Assembly (NCBI GenBank): GCA_910588845.1
Contig: CAJURU010000029.1
Coordinates: forward strand, 1 to 36,975
DNA length: 36,975 bases
Reading direction: 5' to 3'
Source: an uncultured Lachnospiraceae bacterium
GTDB lineage: Bacteria > Bacillota > Clostridia > Lachnospirales > Lachnospiraceae
A program made the translations under genes and the position numbers. This document shows, piece by piece, positions 15,712 to 24,000 of this stretch. The notes under the pieces were generated by a model, which saw nothing but the letters and a program-made list of their open reading frames with translations, was not told where the DNA came from and did not search any database. Numbering within the stretch: position 1 is the stretch's first letter; every line of letters begins with the position of its first letter.

Positions 15712-16551
15712 TTATAATCCCGTCAAAATGACAGGGAAGTACTTTAGTGTTATGTCACATGCTAAATCGGCAGACAGGTAATTTGTATGCTCCTGATAGC
15801 CGCGCTCTATTCTGGGAAAAATGAAGTTAAAGTCTCTGGCAATATCGTGATTGCTATCGGACGTGCAGATAACCTGCTGTTGGCCCTTGATGGTAATAAG
15901 TTCCTGCGTTTTGCAGCCTTTAATTTCACTCTTTCTATTGTTTAGCCATAAGGTGAGTTTGCCGTTATTGTTTCCCTCGTCCAGAATTCTGATTTCTAGG
16001 TCTGGGTAGGTGTATCCTTCGGCCTGCGCCAGCGATTGGAAATGCTTTCTTAACAAATTGCTACTGTCGTGAATGTCGTGGGTATCGAAATGAAATTCGT
16101 GGACGACTTCATCAAGGTACGCATAGGGGGAATCCGCGTACATAGTCAGCTCTAAACCTACAGTATGGCCATTAAAGTTAATCTGTTTTGAGGTAAAGAC
16201 GGCATTCCAGTGGATATGTCTGTAGCTGTCCTGCGCAATTTTGAATTTATGGAATGATTTGCGGCAGAGCCACGTTTGTAAATTGGATATTTCTCTTGGT
16301 GAGAGATACATATTCTGAAGGCTGTCCGTTCGACAGGGATTCCGGCAGATTTGGAAGGTGGAGCTGTAGGGGGAATCATAGGCGCAGGAGTGTAAGTGAA
16401 ACGCATCTGAGCCGCTGGGTTTTTCCTGCTTGTAAGTGATATCTGTCCCGGATGAGACGGGCTCAATGCCGGAGGCGCCGTCAAAGGAGCAGATAATCAT
16501 GTCGAATTCCGACAGCCTTTTTTCATCATATTCAAAGTCTGTTGCAAACAT
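15712..16551 (-). CDS. Distal tail (Dit)-like protein, 279 aa
   Basis: The length and position, immediately before a BppU protein (13 bases apart), fit a phage distal tail protein, which forms the hub joining tube and baseplate. The sequence is mostly beta, opening with FEYDEKRLSEFDMIICSFD, a typical Dit-like start, and ending with FNFIFPRIERGYQEHTNYL and CDITLKYFPVILTG. A good AAGGAG site sets the start. No transmembrane segment. Family assignment comes from pattern and context and was not searched. Confidence 0.7.
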   Translation of the reverse strand: MFATDFEYDEKRLSEFDMIICSFDGASGIEPVSSGTDITYKQEKPSGSDAFHLHSCAYDSPYSSTFQICRNPCRTDSLQNMYLSPREISNLQTWLCRKSFHKFKIAQDSYRHIHWNAVFTSKQINFNGHTVGLELTMYADSPYAYLDEVVHEFHFDTHDIHDSSNLLRKHFQSLAQAEGYTYPDLEIRILDEGNNNGKLTLWLNNRKSEIKGCKTQELITIKGQQQVICTSDSNHDIARDFNFIFPRIERGYQEHTNYLSADLACDITLKYFPVILTGL

Positions 16552-16626
16552 AATTTATCTCCTTTATTAGAGTTGTTTTTTGAATTTTTAGGTGTAACTT
16601 AAATGTAGAGGTGAATAATTACTCAT

Positions 16627-16648
16627 GGCGGCTGTATTTCAAGCCGCC
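16627..16648 (-). promoter_or_regulatory. Intergenic hairpin, copy A
   Basis: GGCGGC/GCCGCC stem with a 10-base loop (minus strand TTGAAATACA), between the 174-aa gene and the Dit-like gene. An almost identical hairpin lies at 17818-17841. It may act as an attenuator or RNA-processing and stabilising element within the tail operon. Confidence 0.5.
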
Positions 16649-16656
16649 GTCTCATG

Positions 16657-17181
16657 TCAGTCAATTTCTCTCAATTCGCGCATAGCCGGTTCAACGATAG
16701 AATGGATATAGCCGTTTCCACCACGCTTCTCATAATCGTCGAATAAGTCCCAGAACGCATCCTTTTCCAGTTTCGACCATTCGCCGCTATCCTTGTATTT
16801 GTTGTAGTAGTGGATTAAGCTGCTCTTCATTTCTTTTATTTTTGTCTGGTTATTTTTTATCTGCATATCACACAGCGTAGCGGCAATTCCATTTACAGTG
16901 TCAGTAAGCGAGGATATGTCGGTTTTGAGCATTTCATCGTGCCGTATAGACTGCCTTACAGATTCGTCATGTTTTTGCTGTAGAAGGGAAAGCCCCTGCG
17001 TGGTTTTGATGAGCAAATCATGTTCTTTGCGTTTGTTTCTTGTCCATTTGTTTTGCAGGCCGAGTTTCTCGCAAAACCATTCTAAAACAGAGATGATTGC
17101 TTTTGCGCCGATAAGAATAGTGAATATTTTTAAGAATAGGGAGAGGTAATTAATCGTTGTTAGTTCAGTAATTATTTCCAT
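16657..17181 (-). CDS. Membrane-anchored coiled-coil phage protein, 174 aa
   Basis: One transmembrane segment near the N-terminus (about 12-35, LSLFLKIFTILIGAKAIISVL) is followed by a basic patch and a long helical region with a regular hydrophobic pattern. The C-terminal part has HYYNKYKDSGEWSKLEKDAFWDLFDDYEKRGGNGYIHSIVEPAM, split here as HYYNKYKDSGEW and FWDLFDDYEKRGGNG, typical of small proteins beside holins in Gram-positive phages. GGAGGTGA lies about 10 bases upstream. A lysis accessory or holin partner is likely. Confidence 0.6.
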   Translation of the reverse strand: MEIITELTTINYLSLFLKIFTILIGAKAIISVLEWFCEKLGLQNKWTRNKRKEHDLLIKTTQGLSLLQQKHDESVRQSIRHDEMLKTDISSLTDTVNGIAATLCDMQIKNNQTKIKEMKSSLIHYYNKYKDSGEWSKLEKDAFWDLFDDYEKRGGNGYIHSIVEPAMRELREID

Positions 17182-17206
17182 TGCATAAATTCACCTCCAT
17201 CTGACC

Positions 17207-17467
17207 TTATCCGGTCTCGTCTTTTATAAACTGCTTGAACATCTGGTGCATGCCGGTACTGCTCAACCCGCTAATCAGCCCGCTTAGAATGGCCTCCGGT
17301 GAGATTTCCCAACCGCTGCACCAGATGGATAAAAATACGCCCAGAGCGGCGACAATCCCAGGAATGTATTTATTATCTACATCAGCAATCCATTTTTTGA
17401 TCGTATATCCTGTACACAGGCAAATGCCGAAGACAGCCGGCATCATAAATTCATTTAAAAATTCCAT
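17207..17467 (-). CDS. Phage holin
   Basis: 86 residues with two or three hydrophobic segments: MMPAVFGICLCTGYTIKKWI, YIPGIVAALGVFLSIW and AILSGLISGLSSTGM. The sequence fits the clostridial phage holin family with the DNKYIP motif. The start at 17467 is chosen because AGGAGG lies 7 bases upstream; the frame is open further but without support. Holins permeabilise the membrane at lysis. No endolysin gene is visible nearby. Confidence 0.8.
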   Translation of the reverse strand: MEFLNEFMMPAVFGICLCTGYTIKKWIADVDNKYIPGIVAALGVFLSIWCSGWEISPEAILSGLISGLSSTGMHQMFKQFIKDETG

Positions 17468-17501
17468 TGTAATTCCTCCTGAACAATCTTTTATATAAGT
17501 T

Positions 17502-17801
17502 CTAATCACTTTGGGGAAAGGCTGCGCGCGTCTGTGGTTCCGCCATAATCTCCCGGATGGCAGACTGTATTTCGGGATAGAAATTTTCAAGCCCTGAGAG
17601 ATTGCACTGTTTTAATTGTGATTGTGCTTTTTCTCTATTTTTAGACAAGGTGTAACCGTGCAGCGTCAGGTAAATTTGAAAATGTGCGGGCGTATCGGTA
17701 ACTGACCGCCAGGCTGGAAATGATTTCTGTTCGGAACAGGAGGCGCAGACATGGTAGCCCTTGCCGCATATTTTACAGTGGGCGTTGATATAGTTTGACA
17801 T
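17502..17801 (-). CDS. Small Cys-rich phage protein, 99 aa
   Basis: The N-terminal HCKICGKGYHVCASC is a CxxC-x6-CxxC zinc-finger-like motif. The rest is helical with no further motif. GAGGTGAT lies 5 bases before the ATG. It directly follows the tail-tube-like gene, the slot that tail assembly chaperones usually occupy, but sequence alone does not show that role. Similar small zinc-finger proteins are common in Lachnospiraceae tail clusters. Confidence 0.65.
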   Translation of the reverse strand: MSNYINAHCKICGKGYHVCASCSEQKSFPAWRSVTDTPAHFQIYLTLHGYTLSKNREKAQSQLKQCNLSGLENFYPEIQSAIREIMAEPQTRAAFPQSD

Positions 17802-17817
17802 AGATCACCTCAATAAG

Positions 17818-17841
17818 AGGCGGCTGTGTTTCAAGCCGCCT
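17818..17841 (-). promoter_or_regulatory. Intergenic hairpin, copy B
   Basis: AGGCGGC/GCCGCCT stem, loop (minus strand) TTGAAACACA, right after the tail-tube-like gene. Stem and loop nearly equal copy A at 16627-16648. Followed by only a weak U tract. Confidence 0.5.
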
Positions 17842-17849
17842 GCTGATTT

Positions 17850-18638
17850 TTATTCCTCTGTTGCAACGATGATGTCAAAGAGTCTGGCATCTTCATCACA
17901 GTACGGTTTCTGGAGCTTGTACTCCGCAGAGTGTTTGCCGTCCGGTTTAAGGCTGATTTCCACGGATTCCGGGTTCAACTGTGCTCTGGGCACATTGATT
18001 ACGCCTGCGTAAACGGTATTGGCGTTGCAGGGGTCGTGGAAGAGTGCATGGATAAGCAGAGACTTCACCTGTGGGATGCCGTCAGTCTTCTTTGTTACTT
18101 TGACAGCGTTGTCAGTCTCTCTCTCGTAGCTGACGAATAAGCGTCCTGTCACATTAGCGGGCAGGGTAATTTTCCTGTTCGCAGCGTCCAGTGTAAATTT
18201 GCCATCGGCAGCAACGGCTGAAACCTCGTAAGTCTTGCCGAAGGTATTGTTTTCGTTAATTACCTTTACATATTTTACTTCTGCGCCGTCCTCGCCGACC
18301 GGAGTGTATTTGAGTGTGGCGGCGCCGTCTTCGGCAATGTTGATGATTTCAGATACCGGAACGGTAACTTTACCCGCGGCCTCTTTCTCGGAACCGAACT
18401 GTGAAGCAGCCAGGTCAAGGGAGAACAGGCTGTTTGAAAAGCTGAATGTGCCTGTCTGCGCCTTATAGAAAGTTGCGATTACCGCGCCCATGGCGTCTGT
18501 TACGGCAGTGCCTTCTGCGGCAGTTTTCAGGCTGGGCTCCTCAATCTGTGTGTAGCGGCCTGTCAATTCTTTGGTTGAGAAGTCGTACTCCTCAACGGAT
18601 CTGATTTTTTCAAGTACTAATTCGTTTGGGTTAAACAT
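17850..18638 (-). CDS. Phage structural protein, probably major tail tube, 262 aa
   Basis: The sequence is soluble and beta-rich with an immunoglobulin-like part. The C-terminal third (QVKSLLIHALFHDPCN ... AGVINVPRAQLNPESVEISL) resembles major tail proteins of clostridial siphophage-like elements. The start at 18638 is preferred because AAGGAGGAA lies just upstream; the longer start at 18656 would put that site inside the gene. First gene of the minus-strand tail operon, behind motif site 4 and a leader hairpin. A capsid or decoration protein is a less likely alternative. Confidence 0.7.
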   Translation of the reverse strand: MFNPNELVLEKIRSVEEYDFSTKELTGRYTQIEEPSLKTAAEGTAVTDAMGAVIATFYKAQTGTFSFSNSLFSLDLAASQFGSEKEAAGKVTVPVSEIINIAEDGAATLKYTPVGEDGAEVKYVKVINENNTFGKTYEVSAVAADGKFTLDAANRKITLPANVTGRLFVSYERETDNAVKVTKKTDGIPQVKSLLIHALFHDPCNANTVYAGVINVPRAQLNPESVEISLKPDGKHSAEYKLQKPYCDEDARLFDIIVATEE

Positions 18639-18688
18639 AATAAGTTCCTCCTTCATGTTTGTTTGATATTTTTTTGTGGCCGGATATT

Positions 18689-18722
18689 GCGGATGCTGAC
18701 TGCATGGCAGTGCAGAATCCGC
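18689..18722 (-). promoter_or_regulatory. Leader hairpin next to 56-bp motif, site 4
   Basis: The outer stem GCGGAT/ATCCGC and inner stem CTGCA/TGCAG lie 9 bases from motif site 4 and 51 bases before the tail-tube start. The sequence differs from the hairpin at sites 1 and 2 but the fold plan and position agree. Confidence 0.45.
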
Positions 18723-18731
18723 TTTATCCTA

Positions 18732-18787
18732 TGTAACTTTAATTTGTTCCCTGGCCTCAGTGCACAAATGGGCGATCCATTTCCGAA
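18732..18787. repeat. 56-bp conserved motif with dyad, site 4 (element edge)
   Basis: Same 56-bp layout, with 15/15 bases in the left block and 8/9 in each of the two right blocks when compared with site 1. It lies between the first tail gene and the chromosomal Dabb gene, so it marks the right edge of the phage-derived region. Confidence 0.75.
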
Positions 18788-18820
18788 TAAGGGGATTTTT
18801 TTGTAACAGGATAAATCCAC

Positions 18821-18849
18821 TTGACAGCGTGTTGGCTTTCTCTCATAAT
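18821..18849 (+). promoter_or_regulatory. Promoter of Dabb gene
   Basis: Perfect TTGACA, 17-base spacer, CATAAT, 33 bases before the start codon at 18883. Confidence 0.7.
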
Positions 18850-18882
18850 GGTAGCAATAGCAAATTTTTGGAGGTGGACAGG

Positions 18883-19185
18883 ATGGTGAAACATGTTATT
18901 TTATGGAAGATAAAAGATGAATATTCAAAGGAGCAGATAAGCGGAATTAAGCATGGCATTAAGGAAGGTTTAGAAGGTCTTGCCGGTAAGATTCCGGGCT
19001 TGATAGACATTAAAGTTTATACGGAAGGGCTTGAGAGCTCGAATGTGGATGTTATGCTGGATTCGTCCTTTGAGAATGAAGACGCCCTGAAGACGTATGC
19101 ATCGCATCCGGCCCATGTGGCAGTTGCCGATGGAAAGGTGCGGCCGTTCGCAGCTTCACGCAGTTGTATGGATTACGAGGTGTAA
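18883..19185 (+). CDS. Dabb-family (stress-responsive alpha/beta barrel) protein
   Basis: 100 residues starting MVKHVILWKIKD, the typical opening of Dabb dimeric alpha/beta-barrel proteins. The end, ASHPAHVAVADGKVRPFAASR, has the conserved HPxH region. Start chosen behind GGAGG at 18870; the open frame extends further without support. Substrate unknown; family members are small dimeric proteins of uncertain function. Followed 13 bases later by the MmcQ/YjbR gene. Confidence 0.85.
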   Translation: MVKHVILWKIKDEYSKEQISGIKHGIKEGLEGLAGKIPGLIDIKVYTEGLESSNVDVMLDSSFENEDALKTYASHPAHVAVADGKVRPFAASRSCMDYEV

Positions 19186-19198
19186 GGGAGAGACAATT

Positions 19199-19561
19199 AT
19201 GAGGTATGTGTGGATGGATGAGTACTTGCTGGACAAGCCCGGGGTCGCTAAGGACTTCAAAGAAGAGTGGAATTGGATTCGCTACCAGATTGGCGGCAAG
19301 ATGTTCGCTGCGCTCTGCCTGGGCGAAGATGATGAACCCTGTTATATAACATTGAAGCTTGAGCCGTCCGAGGGGGATTTCCTGAGACAGCAGTATGAAG
19401 ACATTATCCCCGGATATTACATGAATAAAGTGCATTGGAATTCTGTCAAGCCGGATGGAGAAGTGCCGGACGGTTTGTTAAAGGATTTGCTGGATAAATC
19501 GTATCAGTTAGTGCTCGGCGGGTTGAGCAAGAAAAAGCAGCAGGAAATTCTTGGTAGTTAA
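19199..19561 (+). CDS. MmcQ/YjbR-family protein
   Basis: 120 residues with the family pattern: IRYQIGGKMFAAL, ITLKLEPSEGDFLRQQYEDIIPGYYMNKVHWNSV and LLKDLLDKSYQLVLGGLSKK (each a run of typical double-wing CyaY-like fold text). Known members may bind DNA. Start chosen at the ATG behind GGGAGAG; the longer frame overlaps the Dabb gene. Probably co-transcribed with its neighbours. Confidence 0.85.
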   Translation: MRYVWMDEYLLDKPGVAKDFKEEWNWIRYQIGGKMFAALCLGEDDEPCYITLKLEPSEGDFLRQQYEDIIPGYYMNKVHWNSVKPDGEVPDGLLKDLLDKSYQLVLGGLSKKKQQEILGS

Positions 19562-19594
19562 AGAAACAGCAGAATCAATTGTATGGAGGAGAAT

Positions 19595-20713
19595 ATGGAC
19601 AAAGCGAAAGTTTATTTTACATCGTTTAAAGCGACAGGACAGGAGAATTTATTACAAAAATTACATCGCCTGATGAAGACGGCGGGATTTGAAACGATTG
19701 ATTTTCAGGAGAAATATACGGCAATTAAGATTCATTTTGGCGAGTATGGGAATCTGGCGTTCCTGCGTCCAAATTATGCGCGGGTGGTTGCCGACTATGT
19801 GAAGGAATTAGGTGGAAGGCCTTTTTTAACAGACTGCAATACGCTGTATGTGGGCAGCAGGAAAAATGCGCTCGACCATTTGGAGACCGCATATGTCAAT
19901 GGATTTTCGCCATACCAGACCGGATGCCACGTTATTATCGGAGATGGGCTCAAAGGGACGGACGAGGCAATCGTGCCCATTGAGGGGGAATACGTGAAAG
20001 AGGCGAAAATCGGCCAGGCAATTATGGACGCTGATATTTTGATTTCGCTGACGCATTTCAAGGGGCATGAGATGGCGGGATTTGGAGGCGCATTGAAGAA
20101 CCTCGGTATGGGCGGCGGTTCCAGGGCGGGCAAGATGGAACAGCATTGCGACGGCAAGCCCAGTGTCAATATGGCTGCCTGTGTGGGCTGCGGCGCATGT
20201 CAGAGAATTTGTGCCCATGACGCGCCGGAAATTACAGACGGTAAGGCTGTGATTAATCATGACAAATGCGTGGGCTGCGGGAGATGCCTTGCGGTCTGTC
20301 CCAAGGATGCGATTGCGGCAGATTTCCATGATTCCATTGCGGTCTTGAACTGCAAGATTGCCGAATACAGTTATGCCGTATGCAAGGACCGCCCATGTTT
20401 CCACATTTCCCTGATTTGCGACGTCTCGCCCAACTGCGACTGCCATGCGGAGAATGATATTCCGATTATCCCGGATGTGGGAATGCTGGCGTCTTTTGAC
20501 CCGGTTGCCTTGGATCAGGCTTGTGCTGATTTGTGCAATCAAATGCCGCCGATTGAGAACAGTGTATTGGACGAAAATAGAAAGGAGCGTAAGGAGGACG
20601 AAGATCACGATCATTTCCACATGACGCATCCCGACACGGAATGGAAGAGCTGTATTGCCCATGCAGTGAAAATAGGACTGGGAACGAAAGAGTATGAATT
20701 GGTTCGGATTTAA
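19595..20713 (+). CDS. DUF362 protein with two 4Fe-4S ferredoxin clusters
   Basis: 372 residues. The N-terminal DUF362 domain (1-190) has KIHFGEYGN and ISLTHFKGHEMAGFGGALKNL. Next come two ferredoxin motifs, CVGCGACQRIC (the fourth-Cys region reads CAHDAP rather than CP) and CVGCGRCLAVCPKD. A further DUF362 part follows with CNCDCHAEND-like Cys residues, ending in a His/Asp-rich tail. Start at 19595 because GGAGGAG lies just upstream; an upstream in-frame ATG overlaps that site. Redox function presumed, substrate unknown. A terminator follows. Confidence 0.85.
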   Translation: MDKAKVYFTSFKATGQENLLQKLHRLMKTAGFETIDFQEKYTAIKIHFGEYGNLAFLRPNYARVVADYVKELGGRPFLTDCNTLYVGSRKNALDHLETAYVNGFSPYQTGCHVIIGDGLKGTDEAIVPIEGEYVKEAKIGQAIMDADILISLTHFKGHEMAGFGGALKNLGMGGGSRAGKMEQHCDGKPSVNMAACVGCGACQRICAHDAPEITDGKAVINHDKCVGCGRCLAVCPKDAIAADFHDSIAVLNCKIAEYSYAVCKDRPCFHISLICDVSPNCDCHAENDIPIIPDVGMLASFDPVALDQACADLCNQMPPIENSVLDENRKERKEDEDHDHFHMTHPDTEWKSCIAHAVKIGLGTKEYELVRI

Positions 20714-20740
20714 CGCTGTCATAAAGATGAATGAAGATTG

Positions 20741-20766
20741 CCGCACCGTGGGAGACTACGGTGCGG
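20741..20766 (+). terminator. Terminator after DUF362 gene
   Basis: 9-bp perfect stem CCGCACCGT/ACGGTGCGG with an 8-base loop, then TAATTTTATG. It ends the Dabb-MmcQ-DUF362 unit. Confidence 0.7.
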
Positions 20767-20844
20767 TAATTTTATGGGTGCGAGTGAACTTTAACATTTT
20801 TTAGAAGAAAGAAAATTCTCTCAAATCCTTCAAGTAAAACATGA

Positions 20845-20992
20845 TTGTGCAAAAAGTTGCGCAAATCTATGCGAAATATGTATACATTTTTACCAAATAA
20901 GCTCTTTTATCTTTGGCAGAAATTAATATTGTATATAAAAATGAACGCCTTATAATTATTTATATAGTAATAACATGCGCAACGATGCGCAA
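20845..20992 (+). promoter_or_regulatory. Repeated TTGCGCAA-like boxes upstream of GH43 gene
   Basis: Related boxes at 20845 (TTGTGCAA), 20857 (TTGCGCAA, a perfect palindrome), 20869 (TATGCGAAA region), and 20975 and 20985 (ATGCGCAA twice, 10 bases apart). They flank the likely promoter, as a regulator-binding array would. Apart from these and the promoter I see nothing in 20767-21056. Confidence 0.5.
20929..20956 (+). promoter_or_regulatory. Likely promoter of GH43 gene
   Basis: TTGTAT (20929-20934), a 16-base spacer and a perfect TATAAT (20951-20956), giving a leader of about 95 bases. Confidence 0.5.
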
Positions 20993-21056
20993 ATGATGCT
21001 TTAGTAACTGATGAGATGTACGCTATGCATATGGCGTCATGAAAGGAAGGGATGAG

Positions 21057-24000
21057 ATGAAGAAGAAATTTATCAGCAAACTATTAGTGCTGGCAATGTC
21101 GGTTTCACTGCTTTCCGGTGTATCACAACCGGCTCTGGCGGAGGCAGCGGACGGCGCAGACGCTCAGAATGCGACGATCAGCGGTACGCTCCTTGCAGCG
21201 GATGGAACAGCGCTGGCAAATAAGACCGTCACGTTGAGGGAGCGCAGCGCGAAAGATGGAGAAGGCAGGTATACAGTTACCACGGATGCTCAGGGCAAGT
21301 ATTCTAAGGAAGTTCCGGCGGGCGTTTATCAGATGATAGGTTATCCATATGACGCGGCCTTAAAAGAAGCGAACCCTAAAAATGTCCGTGCAGTGGCGCA
21401 GCTTGTAACCGCAGATTCCGGTACGCAGGTGGAGCAGGATTTACAGGTGCCTGTTCCCATCGAAGTTCCCAATGGAGAGTTTGATAATAATGATTTCAGC
21501 GCGTCAGACTGGAATGTCGCTGAAGGTTCCACGGGCGTAGTGCAGAAAGTGGAGGCAAAGAATACATATTCCGGTAAAAATCGTTTCCGAATTTGGACAT
21601 CGAGTGACTTTGAGTTTGACGTTTATCAGACATTGACCGATTTAAAGGCGGGAACTTATGCAATTAGTTTCATGGTGATGGCCGGAACGTTTGGAGAGAA
21701 TGACGTTATTTACGCTTATGCCAAGGATGCGCAGGGAAAGATTCTTGCACAGGAAAATATTGTTGCCACTGCGGCCTGGGAAGCCGCCGGTCTGACTGTG
21801 GAAGTGGGCGATTCGCCTGTTACTGTAGGATTTTATGGCAAGATGACGGCCAATGCTTATTGTAATATAGACGAATTCCGCATGGGCAGGCTCCCGGATG
21901 CACCGGAAACCTATACGAAAGCACAGTTGAAAACACTGCTTGATGATGCCAATACATACGAAGCGCAGGATTACACAAAGGCGTCCTACGATAATTTGAT
22001 AACGGCCAAGACAGACGCGCAGACCGTCTATGATAAAGCAAGTGCAGCGGACAACGAAATTACGCAGGCATACAAAGCATTACAGGCGGCAATCGAGGCG
22101 TTAGTGCCGGCCAAAAAAGAGGGAGACGCCCAGATACAGAACGATATCTTCTGGCGCGATACGGATGGCAATATCATCTATTCCCAGGGCGGCGGCATTT
22201 TTGAATTTGACGGCACATATTATTGGTATGGCGTGAAATATGATGAGGCGGAGAGGTACGCGGCTAATCCGGCGGCGGGACCATATTCCACAGATCCGTC
22301 CCCGAAGTTTGTGGGCGTTACCTGTTATTCATCCAAAGACCTTGTGTCATGGAAATATGAAGGGCTTGTCGTGGACAGGGAAGAAGTCAGCGGCAGGGAA
22401 GAGATGAATAATCAGGAAGTCGCCTGGGTAGGCCGCCTGGGCGTTGCCAAGGTAGGAGATAAATATGCGCTGCTGGTACAGCATGAATGCCCGGATGCGG
22501 ACAATTCTCTGGACGGAAATATTGACAAAGATAATTTCAGCAAGCAGGTGCTTGTGTTGACGTCAGATACCCCGAACGGCGAGTTTACATGGAACCAGCG
22601 TATCAATATGAAAGACTATACGGGCGGGACGCCTAACACGGGCGACCAGACCGTGTTTACAGACGATGACGGAACCAGCTATCTTGTATATTCCTATGGC
22701 TCTGGCAGAGGAAGAATTTTCCTCTCTAAGATTGTTGCGCAGGAGGGCGGCAAGATTGGCCTTGCGAAATCGCATAAGATTTATCAGGGAGCAGGACGCG
22801 AAGGCAACTGCATGTTCAAGTATAACGACAAGTATTATGTATGCGCTTCGGACCTTTATGGATGGAATGCATCACATGCGTATTATATGGTTTTAGACAG
22901 TTTGGAGGATTCTTATCTGGACGGCTTTACGCCGGCAGGTAACATGGCGTTGATGGACGGCAGCAGCGATGATTTCTGCCATGTGACACAGACAGGTTTT
23001 TTCTATACGGTAAAGGGAAGCGAGCAGGAAACCGTGCTTTTCTGCGGTGACCGCTGGGCGGACTTTGCGGGAAATGGTCTTGGGTATAACCAGTGGTGCC
23101 CGTTGTCCTTCAAAGCAGATGGAACGCCATACTTTAACTCTTTAAGCGCATGGGATTTGGATCTTGCGACCGGTAAATGGACGGTTCACGCGGCTAATAA
23201 CTATGTGAAAAACGGCAGCTTCGATGCAGACCGCGTAGATATGAAGGAGCTGGCAGGCTGGACCAATACGATTCAGGTTGGAAACTCCCCGGTCAGCAAC
23301 AATAAAGATAAGGTTACCGGTAAATATGCTTTGAAATTGGGTGATTCTGTAGACTTTGACTGTAAAGTTTCCCAGGTTATCACACAGGACACGACGACTG
23401 CTGACGCCGTAGTTCTGCCGGATGGAACTTACAATTTGACAGCTAAGGTGAAAAACAGCGGGACTTTTGATGAGTTGAGCATGTACGCCAAATCAGGAAG
23501 CCTGACGAAGAAGGCCATGATTAATCAGGCGCATACCGCCTATACGGAAGTGACATTGGAAGACGTCACTGTCGCAGGCGGTAAAGCAGAGATTGGTTTT
23601 ATCGCCAAAGGCAGGAAGAATGCGTCCGCTCTCGTGGATGATGTGACGTTGGTACGCTCTACGAAACAAAGCGCTGACACAGAGAGTATTGCGCTGCCGA
23701 TTACCTCTGACGTGGCAAAGGATGTGACAGTCACAGTTGCGGCGGAGGACGGAACAGTAACCTATGTCTTTGAAGGCAAGCTGAAGGATGGTAAAGAAAC
23801 GTTTACGATATCTCCTGTCAGGGCAGGCGTATATGCAGTTACGGTTTCGGTAAATTCCAGTCAGATTGAGGGAGTAACCCAGAATGTGACAGTGACGTCA
23901 GGACAGACGGCACAGTTACCGGAAGTCACGGTTACCAATCAGGGCGGAAATGTAACCGGCAAGGTAGTAGATGGAACAGGCGCCGGTATTGCCGGGGTTA

